DNA of 64,000 bases, taken from assembly GCF_020715685.1 (NCBI RefSeq), contig NZ_CP085840.1, positions 62,001-126,000 of the forward strand, written 5' to 3'. Source of the DNA: Dermatobacter hominis. Its GTDB lineage: Bacteria > Actinomycetota > Acidimicrobiia > Acidimicrobiales > Microtrichaceae. Below are positions 45,696 through 54,510 of the stretch, piece after piece; within the stretch, counting starts at the first letter, position 1, and each line of letters opens with the position of its first letter. The position numbers and the translations under genes were made by a program. The notes under the pieces are model-generated. The model had not been told where the DNA came from. It made no database searches and saw only the letters and a list, made by a program, of their open reading frames with translations.

Positions 45696-46065
45696 GGTGC
45701 GGCTCCTTCGTCGGGTCGTTCGGGGTCTCGCGTGCTCGGGTCGCGTCGCGTGCTCGGGTCGCGGCGAGGTGGCCGTCGAGGCGCGAGAGCGCGGTCGCCC
45801 ACCGGAGGCGGTACGGCGCGAGCCACTCGTCGAGATCCCTGAGCGCGTCGTCGTCGAGGCGGTACAGCCGCTGCTTGCCGTGCGGCCGGACCTCGACCAT
45901 CCCGGACTCCCGGAGCACCCTGAGGTGCTTGGAGACGGCGGGCTGGCTGGCGTCGAGGCGCTCCACCAGGTCGGTCACGGAGGCCTCGCCCCGGCGCAGG
46001 ACGTCGAGGATCCCGCGGCGCCGGGGTTCGGCCAGGACGGTGAACACGTCGAGCACGGCGTTCAC
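45658..46065 (-). CDS. ArsR-family transcriptional regulator
   Basis: 135 aa from GTG 46065 (VNAVLDVFTVLAEPRRRGILDVL). Winged helix with recognition helix DASQPAVSKHLRVLRESGMV and wing VRPHGKQRLYRLDD. No metal-binding Cys pair (ELCVCDL) is present, so it belongs to the non-metal PadR/SdpR-like ArsR group. It overlaps the SRPBCC gene. GTTCATATGAAC and a related sequence just upstream are likely autoregulatory operators. Confidence 0.93.
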   Translation of the reverse strand: MNAVLDVFTVLAEPRRRGILDVLRRGEASVTDLVERLDASQPAVSKHLRVLRESGMVEVRPHGKQRLYRLDDDALRDLDEWLAPYRLRWATALSRLDGHLAATRARDATRARETPNDPTKEPHHDDQHPARHRRP

Positions 46066-46087
46066 ATGACCACAGGTTCATATGAAC
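46060..46087. promoter_or_regulatory. paired palindromic sites upstream of arsR-type gene
   Basis: GTTCATATGAAC (46076-46087) is a perfect 12-bp palindrome. GTTCACATGA (46060-46069) repeats its left 10 bases with one change, 16 bp away, and covers the GTG start. The AT-rich centre stands out from the surrounding GC-rich DNA. Confidence 0.6.
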
Positions 46088-46088
46088 G

Positions 46089-46700
46089 TCAAGGCATGTG
46101 AGTGGCCGACCGGGTCCAGCCCAGGCTCGAGAGCATCGACACCACCAGCGCCACGTTGACCACGACGGCCAGCCCGCCGACGTTCGCGATGTGGGCGACC
46201 GGCCAGAGCACGGCGGCGGCCAGGACCACGATCGCGGGCCACCGGTGACCGAGTCGGGCGAAGGCCAGCGCCACCAGCGCCAGCGAGAGCGGGAAGAGCA
46301 GCCCGAGCGGCTTGATCAGGACGGCGGCTCCGGTCTGGTCCACGAGCGGGACGTCGCCCAGCGACTGGTGGATGGCGTCGAAACCGTACGCGGCGTTGCC
46401 GACGGCGCCGGCGACCGCGGTCAGCAGCAGTCCGGCGCCGAGCAGCGAGCCGCCGGGGACCCACGTCGCCACGCGCACGACGAGCAGGCCGTACGCGATC
46501 GCGCCCAGGACGTGGAGGACGGCGGCGGCCGGATCGTCCCAGCCGGCGACGGCGTAGACGGTGTCGGCCGCCAGGTACAGGATCGGCGCGACGACGAGGG
46601 CCGCGGTCAGCAGCCGGTCGGTCGGAGAACCGGCCGGTGCGAACGGCGAGCCGGCCCCGGTCGGGTCGGCGGGTCGGGTGGTGGGGCTGATGTCGGTCAC
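46089..46700 (-). CDS. hypothetical membrane protein, six helices
   Basis: 203 aa from GTG 46700, with GGAGGACCCC upstream. After a polar N-tail (about 30 residues) come about six hydrophobic helices, ending VVVNVALVVSMLSSLGWTRSATHMP. Charged loops are short. No known family; size and pattern recall small four-to-six-helix DUF proteins. It lies 23 nt upstream of the ArsR gene on the same strand, with the palindromic sites between them. It is divergent from the LuxR-type membrane regulator. Confidence 0.75.
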   Translation of the reverse strand: MTDISPTTRPADPTGAGSPFAPAGSPTDRLLTAALVVAPILYLAADTVYAVAGWDDPAAAVLHVLGAIAYGLLVVRVATWVPGGSLLGAGLLLTAVAGAVGNAAYGFDAIHQSLGDVPLVDQTGAAVLIKPLGLLFPLSLALVALAFARLGHRWPAIVVLAAAVLWPVAHIANVGGLAVVVNVALVVSMLSSLGWTRSATHMP

Positions 46701-46836
46701 GGGGTCCTCCGGATCGTGGATGTGGTGTCGACGATCCGTCCCGAGCGGCGTGCCGCACCACGGGGGAAACCCTGGAAGTGCCGGATCGCAGGGTTCGCCC
46801 CTGGTCCGACCGGCCTCCTGCTGCGATGCTCCTCCG

Positions 46837-48213
46837 GTGGATCGGCCCGACGACCGGCGCGGCCAGGCGCTCCTCCCGCTGCTCCTCCTGAGCGGGGTGG
46901 TCGTCGCGACGGTCGGCGGCGCCGCCCTCGGCCTCTGGGCCGGCAACGTCCACAACGGCGTGCTGGCGCTGACGTTCACCCCGGTGGGGGCCTTCGTCGT
47001 CCACGACCAGCCCCGGAACCGGTGCGGCGCCGTGTTCCTGGCCACCGGTGTGGTCGAGGCGGTCATGTTCCTGGGGCGGCAGGTGGCGCACGACCCCGGG
47101 CCCGGCACGAGCCCGTGGTGGGGGTGGTTCGGGACCTGGCCGCTCGTCGTCGGCCTGGCGCTGGTCACGCTGTCGGTGATCCTGTTCCCCGACGGCCGGC
47201 TGCCGTCGCCGGGGTGGCGCTGGGTCGTGCGCACCGGCGCGGCGCTGACCGCCGTCCTGGCGGTGGTGTCGGCCGTGTGGCCCGTCGGCACGACGTCGGC
47301 CGGCGTCCTCACGCCGTACCCGTTCTCCGTCGGAGGCGACGACGCTGCGGCCTCGCTCTGGGACGCGCTGTCCCGGCCGACGTTCGTGGCGTTCCAGGTC
47401 CTGTGGCTCGCGGCGGTCGTCGCTCGCTGGCGCGTGTCGGGACCGACGGTCCGCCGTCAGCTCACCGTGGTCGGCCTGGCGGTCGGCGCGTCGCTCGTGG
47501 CCCTGTGCGTCGGCCTGGTCGGCTGGGGCACGCCGACGCCGGGGCTCCTCGCCGTCTGCCTCGTGCCCCTCGCGGCGGGGTGGGCGATCGTGCACGGCCA
47601 GTACCTCGCGACCCACGCTGCCTTCACCTGGCTGGTCGGCCGCTCCCCGGACGACGACTCGTTGCCCGCCGACCTCGCCCGGGCCGTGGCCGGCGCCCTC
47701 GACGCCGAGGCGGCGACCGTGTGGGTCCGCCGCCACGGCCGGTTCCACGTCGCCGGCACCTGGCCGTCGTCATCCCGCCCCGAGCCCGCGGAGGACTTCT
47801 CGGCCTCGCCCGGCCACCTGGTGCGGTGGATCGGCGAGGCCGGTGGCGCGACGGGGGCGATCACGGTCGTCCGGGCGCTGCCGCCGTCCCGTCACGACGA
47901 GCGGCTGCTCGACGGCTTCTGCGCACAGGCTGCGCTCGTGCTGGCCCACGTGGCGGCCGCCACGGGCACCGCTGACCCCACCGCCGGGGGACTCGACCAC
48001 CTCACGGACCGGGAGCGGGAGGTGCTGGGGCTCATGGCCCGCGGGTACACGAACGCGGCGATCTGCGACGAGCTGCACCTGAGCATCAAGACCGTGGAGC
48101 CCGTGGTCAGCTCGATCTTCGGGAAGCTCGGCCTCCCGGCCGACCGGGCCAGCAACCGCCGGGTCCTCGCCGTGCTCGCGTACGCCGACGCCCGCCGCGA
48201 CGACGATCGCTGA
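46837..48213 (+). CDS. membrane-anchored LuxR-family transcriptional regulator
   Basis: 458 aa from GTG 46837 (VDRPDDRRGQALLPLLLLSG); the longer upstream frame is antisense. About eight hydrophobic helices fill residues 10-265 (a 7TM-type sensor). A GAF-like region covers about 280-375, and a C-terminal LuxR HTH follows: LTDREREVLGLMARGYTNAAICDELHLSIKTV. No kinase motifs, so it is a one-component membrane sensor/regulator. The TGCGAT 9 nt upstream resembles the -10 pattern. Ligand unknown. Confidence 0.88.
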   Translation: MDRPDDRRGQALLPLLLLSGVVVATVGGAALGLWAGNVHNGVLALTFTPVGAFVVHDQPRNRCGAVFLATGVVEAVMFLGRQVAHDPGPGTSPWWGWFGTWPLVVGLALVTLSVILFPDGRLPSPGWRWVVRTGAALTAVLAVVSAVWPVGTTSAGVLTPYPFSVGGDDAAASLWDALSRPTFVAFQVLWLAAVVARWRVSGPTVRRQLTVVGLAVGASLVALCVGLVGWGTPTPGLLAVCLVPLAAGWAIVHGQYLATHAAFTWLVGRSPDDDSLPADLARAVAGALDAEAATVWVRRHGRFHVAGTWPSSSRPEPAEDFSASPGHLVRWIGEAGGATGAITVVRALPPSRHDERLLDGFCAQAALVLAHVAAATGTADPTAGGLDHLTDREREVLGLMARGYTNAAICDELHLSIKTVEPVVSSIFGKLGLPADRASNRRVLAVLAYADARRDDDR

Positions 48214-48225
48214 TCGGCCGCCGGG

Positions 48226-48231
48226 TACCGT
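48226..48231 (+). promoter_or_regulatory. -10 hexamer TACCGT, leaderless type (trpC)
   Basis: Ten nt before the trpC ATG. Confidence 0.45.
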
Positions 48232-48241
48232 CGAGGGTCCC

Positions 48242-49027
48242 ATGGCCACCTACCTCGACGCCATCGTCGCCCGCCACCGCTCCGACGCCGCGCAGGACGC
48301 CCGCTCCACCGACGAGCTGGTCGAGGTGGCCCGCGAGCTGCCGCCCGGCCGGGGCTTCCGCGCCTCGCTCGCCGCCAGCACCGAGCTCGCGGTGATCTCC
48401 GAGGTGAAGCGCCGATCGCCGTCCAAGGGCGACCTCTTCGTCGACCTCGACCCTGCCGCGCTGGCTGCCGACTACCAGGCCGCCGGCGCGACGTGCCTCT
48501 CGGTGCTCACCGACACCGAGTCCTTCGGCGGCTCGACCGACGACCTCGTGGCGGCCCGCACCGCGGTCGAGCTCCCGGTCCTGCGCAAGGACTTCACCGT
48601 GTCGGCCAACGACGTGTGCGACGCCCGACTGATGGGCGCCGACTGCGTGCTGCTGATCGTGGCCGCGCTCGACGACGCCGAGCTCCGCGACTTCGCCGCC
48701 CTCTCCGGCGAGATCGGCCTCGACGTGCTCGTCGAGGTGCACGACGAAGCGGAGCTGGAGCGGGCGCTGGCCACGACGGCGGGCGACCTCGTCGGCGTCA
48801 ACCAGCGCGACCTGGTGACGTTCGAGGTCGACCAGGCCCGGGCGGTGCGGATGGCCGGGGTGATGCCGGCCGACACGATCCGGGTGGCGGAGTCCGGGGT
48901 CCGGGGCCGCGACGACGCGGTCGCCCTGGCCGAGGCCGGCTACCACGCCGTCCTCGTGGGGGAGCACCTGGTGACCGCGGCCGACCCGGTCGCCGCGCTC
49001 GCCGAGCTGCGGGTGCCCCTCGCCTGA
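48242..49027 (+). CDS. trpC: indole-3-glycerol-phosphate synthase
   Basis: 261 aa barrel. ISEVKRRSPSKGDL (catalytic Glu/Lys), LTDTESFGGSTDDL, LRKDFTVSANDV, GADCVLLIVAAL, LVEVHDEAELERAL, VGVNQRDLVTFEVD and RVAESGVRGRDD are all present. It closes the indole ring of CdRP. Its TGA stop lies in the first copy of a 27-bp tandem repeat. TrpC is not fused to TrpF. Confidence 0.97.
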   Translation: MATYLDAIVARHRSDAAQDARSTDELVEVARELPPGRGFRASLAASTELAVISEVKRRSPSKGDLFVDLDPAALAADYQAAGATCLSVLTDTESFGGSTDDLVAARTAVELPVLRKDFTVSANDVCDARLMGADCVLLIVAALDDAELRDFAALSGEIGLDVLVEVHDEAELERALATTAGDLVGVNQRDLVTFEVDQARAVRMAGVMPADTIRVAESGVRGRDDAVALAEAGYHAVLVGEHLVTAADPVAALAELRVPLA

Positions 49028-49111
49028 GCGGCGGGGAGCGGGGACGAGCGCTGAGCGGCGGGGAGCGGGGACGAGCGCTGAGCGGCGGGGAGCGGGGACG
49101 AGCGCTGAGCG
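49024..49111 (+). repeat. 27-bp tandem repeat, three perfect copies, across the trpC stop
   Basis: Copies at 49024-49050, 49051-49077 and 49078-49104, plus a 7-nt partial copy. The unit starts CTGAGCGGCGGGGAGCGGGG and ends ACGAGCG. As 27 is a multiple of 3, each copy places a TGA in the trpC frame. Junctions form AGCGCT. Likely length-variable between strains. Confidence 0.9.
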
Positions 49112-49143
49112 AAACCCTCCACGGGGTGACCGTCGCGCGCCGG

Positions 49144-49149
49144 TAGGTT
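49144..49149 (+). promoter_or_regulatory. -10 hexamer TAGGTT, leaderless type (trpF)
   Basis: Six nt before GTG 49156. Confidence 0.5.
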
Positions 49150-49155
49150 GCGAGC

Positions 49156-49821
49156 GTGTTCGTGAAGATCTGCGGCATCACCAACGAGGAGGACGCGCTG
49201 ATGGCGACCGCCCTGGGCGCCGATGCCGTGGGCTTCGTCTTCGCCCCGAGCGCCCGCCAGGTCTCGGTCGGGACCGTGCGCGACATCGTGAAGCGCCTGC
49301 CCCCCGAGATCGTCACGGTCGGCGTGTTCCGCGACCAGGCGCCGCAGCTCGTCATCGACACCGTGCTGGCCACCGGGCTGCGCGCTGCGCAGCTGCACGG
49401 CCACGAATCGCCCCAGGACGCGGCCGAGATCCGCCCCTACGTGCAGGCGCTCATCGTCGGGCTCGCCGTCGGCGATCCGGCCCTGGCCCACGTCGACTCC
49501 TACGGCGCCGACGCCCTGCTGCTCGACTCGCCCGTGCCGGGCTCTGGGAAGGTCTTCGACTGGGCGCTGGCCGAGGGCGTGCCGGTCGGTCGGCGGATGA
49601 TCCTGGCCGGCGGCCTCACGCCCGAGAACGTCGGCGACGCCGTCCGCGAGGTGCAGCCCTGGGGGGTCGACACCTCGACCGGCGTGCAGGCCGACGGCGA
49701 CCCGCTCCGCAAGGACCCGCTCAAGGTGCAGCGCTTCGTCCGCAACGCCCGGGCCGCCGCCCCCCAGCCCTACCACCCCGAGGGGCACGGGCCCTTCGAC
49801 TGGGCCGACGCCGGCCTCTGA
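49156..49821 (+). CDS. trpF: phosphoribosylanthranilate isomerase
   Basis: 221 aa barrel: FVKICGITNEEDALMA (catalytic Cys), GADAVGFVFAPSARQVS, VGVFRDQ, QLHGHESP, DALLLDSPVPGSGKVFDW (catalytic Asp) and LAGGLTPENVGDAV with VDTSTGVQ. A genuine stand-alone TrpF. Its presence removes the need for a bifunctional PriA. Start GTG 49156 lies 6 nt after TAGGTT. Confidence 0.96.
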   Translation: MFVKICGITNEEDALMATALGADAVGFVFAPSARQVSVGTVRDIVKRLPPEIVTVGVFRDQAPQLVIDTVLATGLRAAQLHGHESPQDAAEIRPYVQALIVGLAVGDPALAHVDSYGADALLLDSPVPGSGKVFDWALAEGVPVGRRMILAGGLTPENVGDAVREVQPWGVDTSTGVQADGDPLRKDPLKVQRFVRNARAAAPQPYHPEGHGPFDWADAGL

Positions 49822-49855
49822 GGCTTATCGATTCGGTGGGGTGTCGGGCGGGCAC

Positions 49856-49861
49856 TACCGT
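49856..49861 (+). promoter_or_regulatory. -10 hexamer TACCGT, leaderless type (trpBA)
   Basis: Eight nt before the trpB GTG. Confidence 0.5.
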
Positions 49862-49869
49862 GCGCCGAC

Positions 49870-51066
49870 GTGACCGACGCCCACGACCCCTCGGCGGCCC
49901 CCGTCATGGGGGAGCCCGACGAGACGGGTCGCTTCGGGCGCTTCGGCGGCCGGTTCGTCCCCGAGTCGCTCATGCCGGCGCTCATCGAGCTCGACGAGGC
50001 GTTCCGTGAGGCGTGGGCGGACCCGGGGTTCCGGGCCGAGCTCGACGAGCTGCTCCGCAGCTACGCGGGCCGCCCCAGCCCGCTGACCGAGTGCCACCGC
50101 CTGTCCGAGGAGCTCGGCTGCCGGGTCCTGCTCAAGCGCGAGGACCTCAACCACACCGGGTCGCACAAGATCAACAACGTGCTCGGCCAGGCGCTGCTCG
50201 CCCAGCGCATGGGCAAGACACGCCTGCTGGCCGAGACCGGCGCCGGCCAGCACGGCGTGGCGACCGCGACCGCGGCGGCGCTGCTCGGCATGGACTGCCT
50301 CGTGTACATGGGCGAGGTCGACATGGCCCGCCAGGAGCTCAACGTGTTCCGCATGCGGCTCCTCGGCGCCGAGGTCACCCCGGCCCGGTCGGGCAGCCGG
50401 ACGCTGAAGGACGCGGTCAACGAGGCGATGCGGGACTGGGTCGCGTCCGTCGAGTCGTCGCACTACTGCCTGGGCTCGGTGATGGGACCGCACCCGTACC
50501 CGTGGATGGTCCGGGAGTTCCACCGGGTGATCGGCGTCGAGGCCTCGGCGCAGTGCGACGAGCTGCTGGGCGGGCCGCCCGACGTCGTGGTCGCCTGCGT
50601 GGGCGGCGGGTCGAACGCGGCGGGCATCTTCTCGGGGTTCGCGGAGGTGCCGTCGGTCGATCTCGTCGGCGTCGAGCCGGCGGGCGGGGCGGCGGTGGGC
50701 GCCGGCGTGCCGGGCATCGTCCACGGCATGCACAGCTACCTGAAGCAGGACGAGTTCGGGCAGGTGATGGAGGCCGAGTCGATCTCGGCCGGGCTCGACT
50801 ACCCCGGTGTCGGACCCGAGCACTCCCACCTGTCCGACGCCGGCCGCGCCCGCTACGTGCCCGTCACCGACGCCGAGGTGGTGGAGGCGTTCGTCCTCCT
50901 CAGCCGGACCGAGGGCATCATCCCCGCCCTGGAGTCGGCCCACGCCCTCGCCTGGGTGGCGCGGGAGCGGGCGTCGCTCACGGGCCGCAGCGTGCTCATC
51001 AACCTGTCGGGCCGCGGCGACAAGGACGTCGCCCAGATGATGGACGTCCTGGCGGACCGCCTGTGA
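49870..51066 (+). CDS. trpB: tryptophan synthase beta subunit
   Basis: 398 aa PLP enzyme. [10 protein letters not shown], the PLP lysine in [33 protein letters not shown], phosphate loop [15 protein letters not shown] and LSGRGDKDV near the end. It joins indole and serine. GTG start 49870 ([17 protein letters not shown]); an internal ATG 13 codons later is a less likely start given the TACCGT position. Overlaps trpA by 4 nt (GTGA). Confidence 0.97.
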   Translation: MTDAHDPSAAPVMGEPDETGRFGRFGGRFVPESLMPALIELDEAFREAWADPGFRAELDELLRSYAGRPSPLTECHRLSEELGCRVLLKREDLNHTGSHKINNVLGQALLAQRMGKTRLLAETGAGQHGVATATAAALLGMDCLVYMGEVDMARQELNVFRMRLLGAEVTPARSGSRTLKDAVNEAMRDWVASVESSHYCLGSVMGPHPYPWMVREFHRVIGVEASAQCDELLGGPPDVVVACVGGGSNAAGIFSGFAEVPSVDLVGVEPAGGAAVGAGVPGIVHGMHSYLKQDEFGQVMEAESISAGLDYPGVGPEHSHLSDAGRARYVPVTDAEVVEAFVLLSRTEGIIPALESAHALAWVARERASLTGRSVLINLSGRGDKDVAQMMDVLADRL

Positions 51067-51887
51067 CCGCCACGACCGGCACCGCCGGGGCGCTGCCGAC
51101 GCTCGACCTCGAGGCCGGGCTCCGGGCCCGTCGGGCCGACGGTGGCAAGTGCCTGGTGCCCTACCTGACCGGCGGCCTGTTCGCAGGGGCCGAGGGCGAC
51201 TGGACCGACGTGCTGCGCGCCGTCGCTGCGGCGGGCGCCGACGGCATCGAGGTCGGCATCCCGTTCTCGGACCCGGTCATGGACGGGCCGGTGATCCAGG
51301 AGGCGTCGGAGCTGGCGCTCGGGCAGGGGGCCACCCCGCCCGGCGTCCTCGAGGCGCTGTCGCGGGCCGACATCGGCGCCCCGCTGGCGGTGATGACCTA
51401 CGTGAACCTCGTCTACCGGTTCGGCTACGAGCGCTTCGCCGCCACGGCCGCGGCGAGCGGGGTGTCCGCCGTGATCCTGCCCGACGTGCCGCTCGAGGAG
51501 TCGGGCGACTGGTGCGCCGCCGCAGATGCCGCCGGCGTGCAGACCGTGATGCTCGCCGCGCCGACCGCGCCCGACGAGCGGCTCGCTCGCATCGTCGAGC
51601 GGGCGAGCGGCTTCGTCTACGCCGTCGGCCTGATGGGCGTGACGGGGGAGCGAGCCGCCCTGGCCGGCACGGCCACGGTGATCGCCCGCCGGCTCAAGGA
51701 CCTCACCGACACGCCTGTGCTCGTCGGCGTGGGCATCTCGACGCCCGAGCAGGCGGTCGAGGTGTGCGAGGTCGCCGACGGCGTGGTGGTCGGCTCCGCG
51801 CTCGTCCGCCGGGTGCTCGAGACGCGCGCTCCCGACGCCGCGGCGGACCTCGTCGGGTCGTTCCGCGCCGCCCTCGATCGGGGCTGA
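51063..51887 (+). CDS. trpA: tryptophan synthase alpha subunit
   Basis: 274 aa barrel. [19 protein letters not shown] carries the catalytic Glu and Asp region; [32 protein letters not shown] and [11 protein letters not shown] follow. It releases indole from IGP into the channel to TrpB. GTG start lies in the trpB stop. A GC-rich hairpin with outer GGA/TCC arms follows 66 nt later. Confidence 0.96.
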   Translation: MTATTGTAGALPTLDLEAGLRARRADGGKCLVPYLTGGLFAGAEGDWTDVLRAVAAAGADGIEVGIPFSDPVMDGPVIQEASELALGQGATPPGVLEALSRADIGAPLAVMTYVNLVYRFGYERFAATAAASGVSAVILPDVPLEESGDWCAAADAAGVQTVMLAAPTAPDERLARIVERASGFVYAVGLMGVTGERAALAGTATVIARRLKDLTDTPVLVGVGISTPEQAVEVCEVADGVVVGSALVRRVLETRAPDAAADLVGSFRAALDRG

Positions 51888-51953
51888 TCGCGTCCCGCGA
51901 GCCCGGTCCGCGCGCCCGCGACGGGGTCCGAGGTCCCTCCGGAGCGGTCCGGC

Positions 51954-51980
51954 GGAATCGCGCGGAGCGCGCGAATCCTT
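51954..51980 (+). terminator. hairpin behind trpBA
   Basis: TCGCGCG (51958-51964), GAG, CGCGCGA (51968-51974): 7-bp perfect stem, extended by GGA/TCC, then TT. A weak intrinsic terminator candidate between trpA and HU. Confidence 0.5.
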
Positions 51981-52088
51981 GGAATTGCAGGGGAATAGCT
52001 CGCTTCAGGGCCCCCGACGTGATAGTTACATCGTCGTAATTCACCGTCACCGTCGACCAGTCCTCCGGGGCGTCGACCAGGAGGAACC
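51981..52088 (+). promoter_or_regulatory. leader and promoter region of the HU gene
   Basis: This stretch is clearly AT-richer than its surroundings (TTGGAATTGCAG, AATAGCT, GATAGTTACATCG, GTAATTCACC). TAGTTACAT around 52023-52031 is the best -10 region, with CTTCAG 17 nt upstream. It leaves a leader of about 50 nt ending in AGGAGGAA. Unlike most genes here, HU is therefore leadered, as expected for a highly expressed gene. Confidence 0.45.
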
Positions 52089-52373
52089 ATGAACAAGACC
52101 GAACTGGTGGAGACGATCGCCCAGCGCACCGACATCGCCAAGAAGGACGTGCAGTCCGTGCTCGACACCTTCGAGGACATCGCTGGCGAGATCGTCGCCA
52201 AGGGCAAGGACTCCCTCACCATCCCCGGCTTCCTGAAGTTCGAGCAGACCCACCGGGCCGCTCGGACCGGTCGCAACCCGCAGACGGGCGAGACCATCCA
52301 GGTGCCGGCCGCCAACGCGGCGAAGGTGACGGCGGGCGCCAAGCTCAAGAACCGCGCCAAGACCGGCAGCTGA
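52089..52373 (+). CDS. hup: HU-family nucleoid-associated protein
   Basis: 94 aa. MNKTELVETIAQRTDIAKKD opens the dimerisation helices; the DNA-binding arms read HRAARTGRNPQTGETIQVPA. It lacks the long Lys/Ala-rich C-terminal tail of mycobacterial HupB, so it is the short, general bacterial form. AGGAGGAA lies 2 nt before the ATG. The N-terminal half uses AAG-rich codons less GC-heavy than its neighbours. Followed by a 13-bp hairpin. Confidence 0.96.
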   Translation: MNKTELVETIAQRTDIAKKDVQSVLDTFEDIAGEIVAKGKDSLTIPGFLKFEQTHRAARTGRNPQTGETIQVPAANAAKVTAGAKLKNRAKTGS

Positions 52374-52403
52374 GCCGACGCCCCGAGGGGGGCCTACCGT
52401 GAT

Positions 52404-52433
52404 GACGGAGCCGCCCACCCGGGCGGCTCCGTC
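52404..52433 (+). terminator. hairpin behind the HU gene
   Basis: GACGGAGCCGCC (52404-52415) pairs with GGCGGCTCCGTC (52422-52433), a 12-bp perfect stem with a possible extra C-G pair and a 4-nt loop. No T tract. Confidence 0.65.
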
Positions 52434-52470
52434 GCGTCCGCCGACGTCCCGCGCCGTCGGGGCGGCCACG

Positions 52471-52476
52471 TAACCT
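52471..52476 (+). promoter_or_regulatory. -10 hexamer TAACCT, leaderless type (bcp)
   Basis: Seven nt before ATG 52484. Confidence 0.5.
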
Positions 52477-52483
52477 CGCCGCC

Positions 52484-52942
52484 ATGACGAAGCTCGAGAT
52501 CGGTGACACGGCCCCGGCGATCGGCCTCAAGGACCAGCACGGCGACACCGTCCGCCTGTCGTCCTACAAGGGGCGCAAGGTGCTCGTGTTCTTCTACCCG
52601 AAGGCCAGCACGCCCGGCTGCACCACCCAGGCCTGCGGTCTGCGCGACGTGGCCGACCAGGTCGGCGACACCGCCATCGTCGGCATCAGCCCCGACGCGC
52701 CCGACAAGCAGGCGAAGTTCGACGAGAAGTACTCGCTGGGCTACCCGCTGCTGGCCGACACCGAGCACCAGGTCGCCGACGCCTACGGCGTGTGGGGCGA
52801 GAAGAAGCTCTACGGCAAGACCTACATGGGCATCATCCGCTCGGCCTTCCTGATCGACGAGAAGGGCAAGGTCGCCCAGGCCTGGTACAAGATCAGCCCG
52901 AAGGACACGCCGATCAAGCTCCTCAAGGCCCTCCAGGCCTGA
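52484..52942 (+). CDS. bcp: thioredoxin-dependent peroxiredoxin (Bcp/PrxQ)
   Basis: 152 aa. TPGCTTQACGLRD holds the peroxidatic Cys46 and the resolving Cys51, as in E. coli Bcp (atypical 2-Cys). VFFYPKAS and FLIDEKGKVAQAWYKI are conserved. It reduces hydrogen and organic peroxides using thioredoxin. ATG 52484 lies 7 nt after TAACCT. Confidence 0.96.
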   Translation: MTKLEIGDTAPAIGLKDQHGDTVRLSSYKGRKVLVFFYPKASTPGCTTQACGLRDVADQVGDTAIVGISPDAPDKQAKFDEKYSLGYPLLADTEHQVADAYGVWGEKKLYGKTYMGIIRSAFLIDEKGKVAQAWYKISPKDTPIKLLKALQA

Positions 52943-53025
52943 CGCCCCGGCCCGCCGCGCTGTCGCCGACCGGTCTTCACGGCCGGGCAACAGCCACGTA
53001 ACAGCCCGGGGGCAACCTCCGGGGC

Positions 53026-54510
53026 ATGGCGCTCCCCACGGCCGCGGGCACACCCGAGCGAGCCGCCGCGATCGACGCCGTGCGCGCCGACGTGCCCGAC
53101 ATCCCGATCAGCGACGAGGCCGGGCTCGTCCGGCGCCGCTCGACGGACCGCTCCGCGCTGCTCGGGCCGCACATGGCCGTCCAGACCTCGTCGTCGCTCG
53201 CCGAGGCGGTGGCGACGCCCACCGACGAGCCCCAGGTGGTGGCCCTGCTCGCCGCCTGCGCCCGCCGCCGGGTGCCGCTGGTGCCCCGGGGTGCCGGTAC
53301 CAGCAACTTCGGCCAGACGATCCCGCTCGACGGCGGGATCGTCGTCGACCTCAGCGCCCTGACCGGCGTGACCGCCGTCGGCGACGGCTGGGTCCGGGCC
53401 CGGGCCGGCACGATGCTCGACGACGTCGACGAGGTGCTCGTCCCGCACGGCGCCGAGCTGCGCATCCACCCGTCGAGCAAGCGCATGTCGACGATCGCCG
53501 GGTTCGTCATCGGCGGTCACGGCGGGGTCGGGTCCATGCGGTTCGGCGGGCTCGCCGACGTCGGCAACATCACCGGGCTGCGGGTGGTGACCGCCGAGGA
53601 GTCGCCCCGGGTCCTCGAGCTGCGGGGCGCGTCGACCGGGCTCGTGCAGTTCAGCTTCGGCATGAACGGCGTGGTCACCGAGGTCGAGGTGGCCACCACC
53701 GTCCGCCGGGAGTGGCGCGACGTGATGTTCAGCTTCGACGACCTCGGATCGGCCATGCGCTTCGGGTGGGACATGACGGTGTCCGACGGGTTGGAGCTCA
53801 AGAACTGCATGCCCGTGAACGCGGCGATGGCGGCCCACCTGACCCCGCTGCAGGAGTTCCTGCCGTCGGGCCGGGCCGCGGCGCTGGCGATGGTGGCCCC
53901 GGCGTCGGTCGAGCCCGCGGCCGACGTCGCCCGGCGCCACGGCGGCCACGTGACGATGGACGTGCGGACCGGCGAGGGCCCTCGGGGGTTCCCGGGCTAC
54001 GAGTACACCTGGGGCCACGCCATGTGGTGGCTGCGCAAGGGCCAGCCGACGCTGGCCGAGGTGCTGTTCCTGCTGCCCGAGGTCCGGCCGGTGGAGTCGC
54101 TGCTCGAGCTCGTCGAGCGCACGCCGGGCGAGCCCTGGGTCTCGTCGACGTGCCAGCGCATCGGTGGCCGGCCGTCGCCCCAGGTCGCCTACGGCATCGA
54201 CGGATCGGTGCCGGGTCGCCTGGCCGAGGTCAGCGCGATCGCCGAGGAGCTCGGCTGCCTCGTGGTCAACATCCACCGTCCGAAGCTGACCAGCGCCTCG
54301 ATCCGGGGCTTCTCGGCGGAGCAGCGGGCGTTCAAGGCCGACGTGGACCCGTTCGGCATCCTCAACCCGGGCAAGCTCGAGGATCCCGACCCCGTCGACG
54401 GTGCGGGCGCGACCGGGACCGAGGCGGACGCGCTGACGGCGAGCGGCTGGGCCAGCCGTTTCGAGACCGCCACCGCCCACCCCGCTGCCGGCCCGACGGG
54501 CCCGGCATGA
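53026..54510 (+). CDS. FAD-linked oxidase (GlcD-like)
   Basis: 494 aa. FAD-binding PCMH/VAO domain in the first half: VPLVPRGAGTSNFGQTIP (phosphate loop), GIVVDLSAL, WVRARAGTMLDDVD, HPSSKRMSTIAGFVIGGHGGVGSMRFGG. The C-terminal domain is oxidase-like, ending DPFGILNPGKLEDPD, the usual FAD-oxidase terminus. Substrate unknown; glycolate, lactate or alditol oxidases share this fold. It overlaps the following amidohydrolase by 4 nt (ATGA), so the two probably serve one catabolic route. Confidence 0.9.
   Translation: MALPTAAGTPERAAAIDAVRADVPDIPISDEAGLVRRRSTDRSALLGPHMAVQTSSSLAEAVATPTDEPQVVALLAACARRRVPLVPRGAGTSNFGQTIPLDGGIVVDLSALTGVTAVGDGWVRARAGTMLDDVDEVLVPHGAELRIHPSSKRMSTIAGFVIGGHGGVGSMRFGGLADVGNITGLRVVTAEESPRVLELRGASTGLVQFSFGMNGVVTEVEVATTVRREWRDVMFSFDDLGSAMRFGWDMTVSDGLELKNCMPVNAAMAAHLTPLQEFLPSGRAAALAMVAPASVEPAADVARRHGGHVTMDVRTGEGPRGFPGYEYTWGHAMWWLRKGQPTLAEVLFLLPEVRPVESLLELVERTPGEPWVSSTCQRIGGRPSPQVAYGIDGSVPGRLAEVSAIAEELGCLVVNIHRPKLTSASIRGFSAEQRAFKADVDPFGILNPGKLEDPDPVDGAGATGTEADALTASGWASRFETATAHPAAGPTGPA

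Noticed and set aside
49024-49111. Possible CRISPR-like array at the trpC end
   Set aside because: The copies are directly contiguous without spacers.
52395-52473. TACCGT followed by ATG 52402 and a 23-codon frame behind HU
   Set aside because: The hexamer lies only 1 nt from the ATG, the frame coincides with the terminator hairpin, and the peptide is low complexity.
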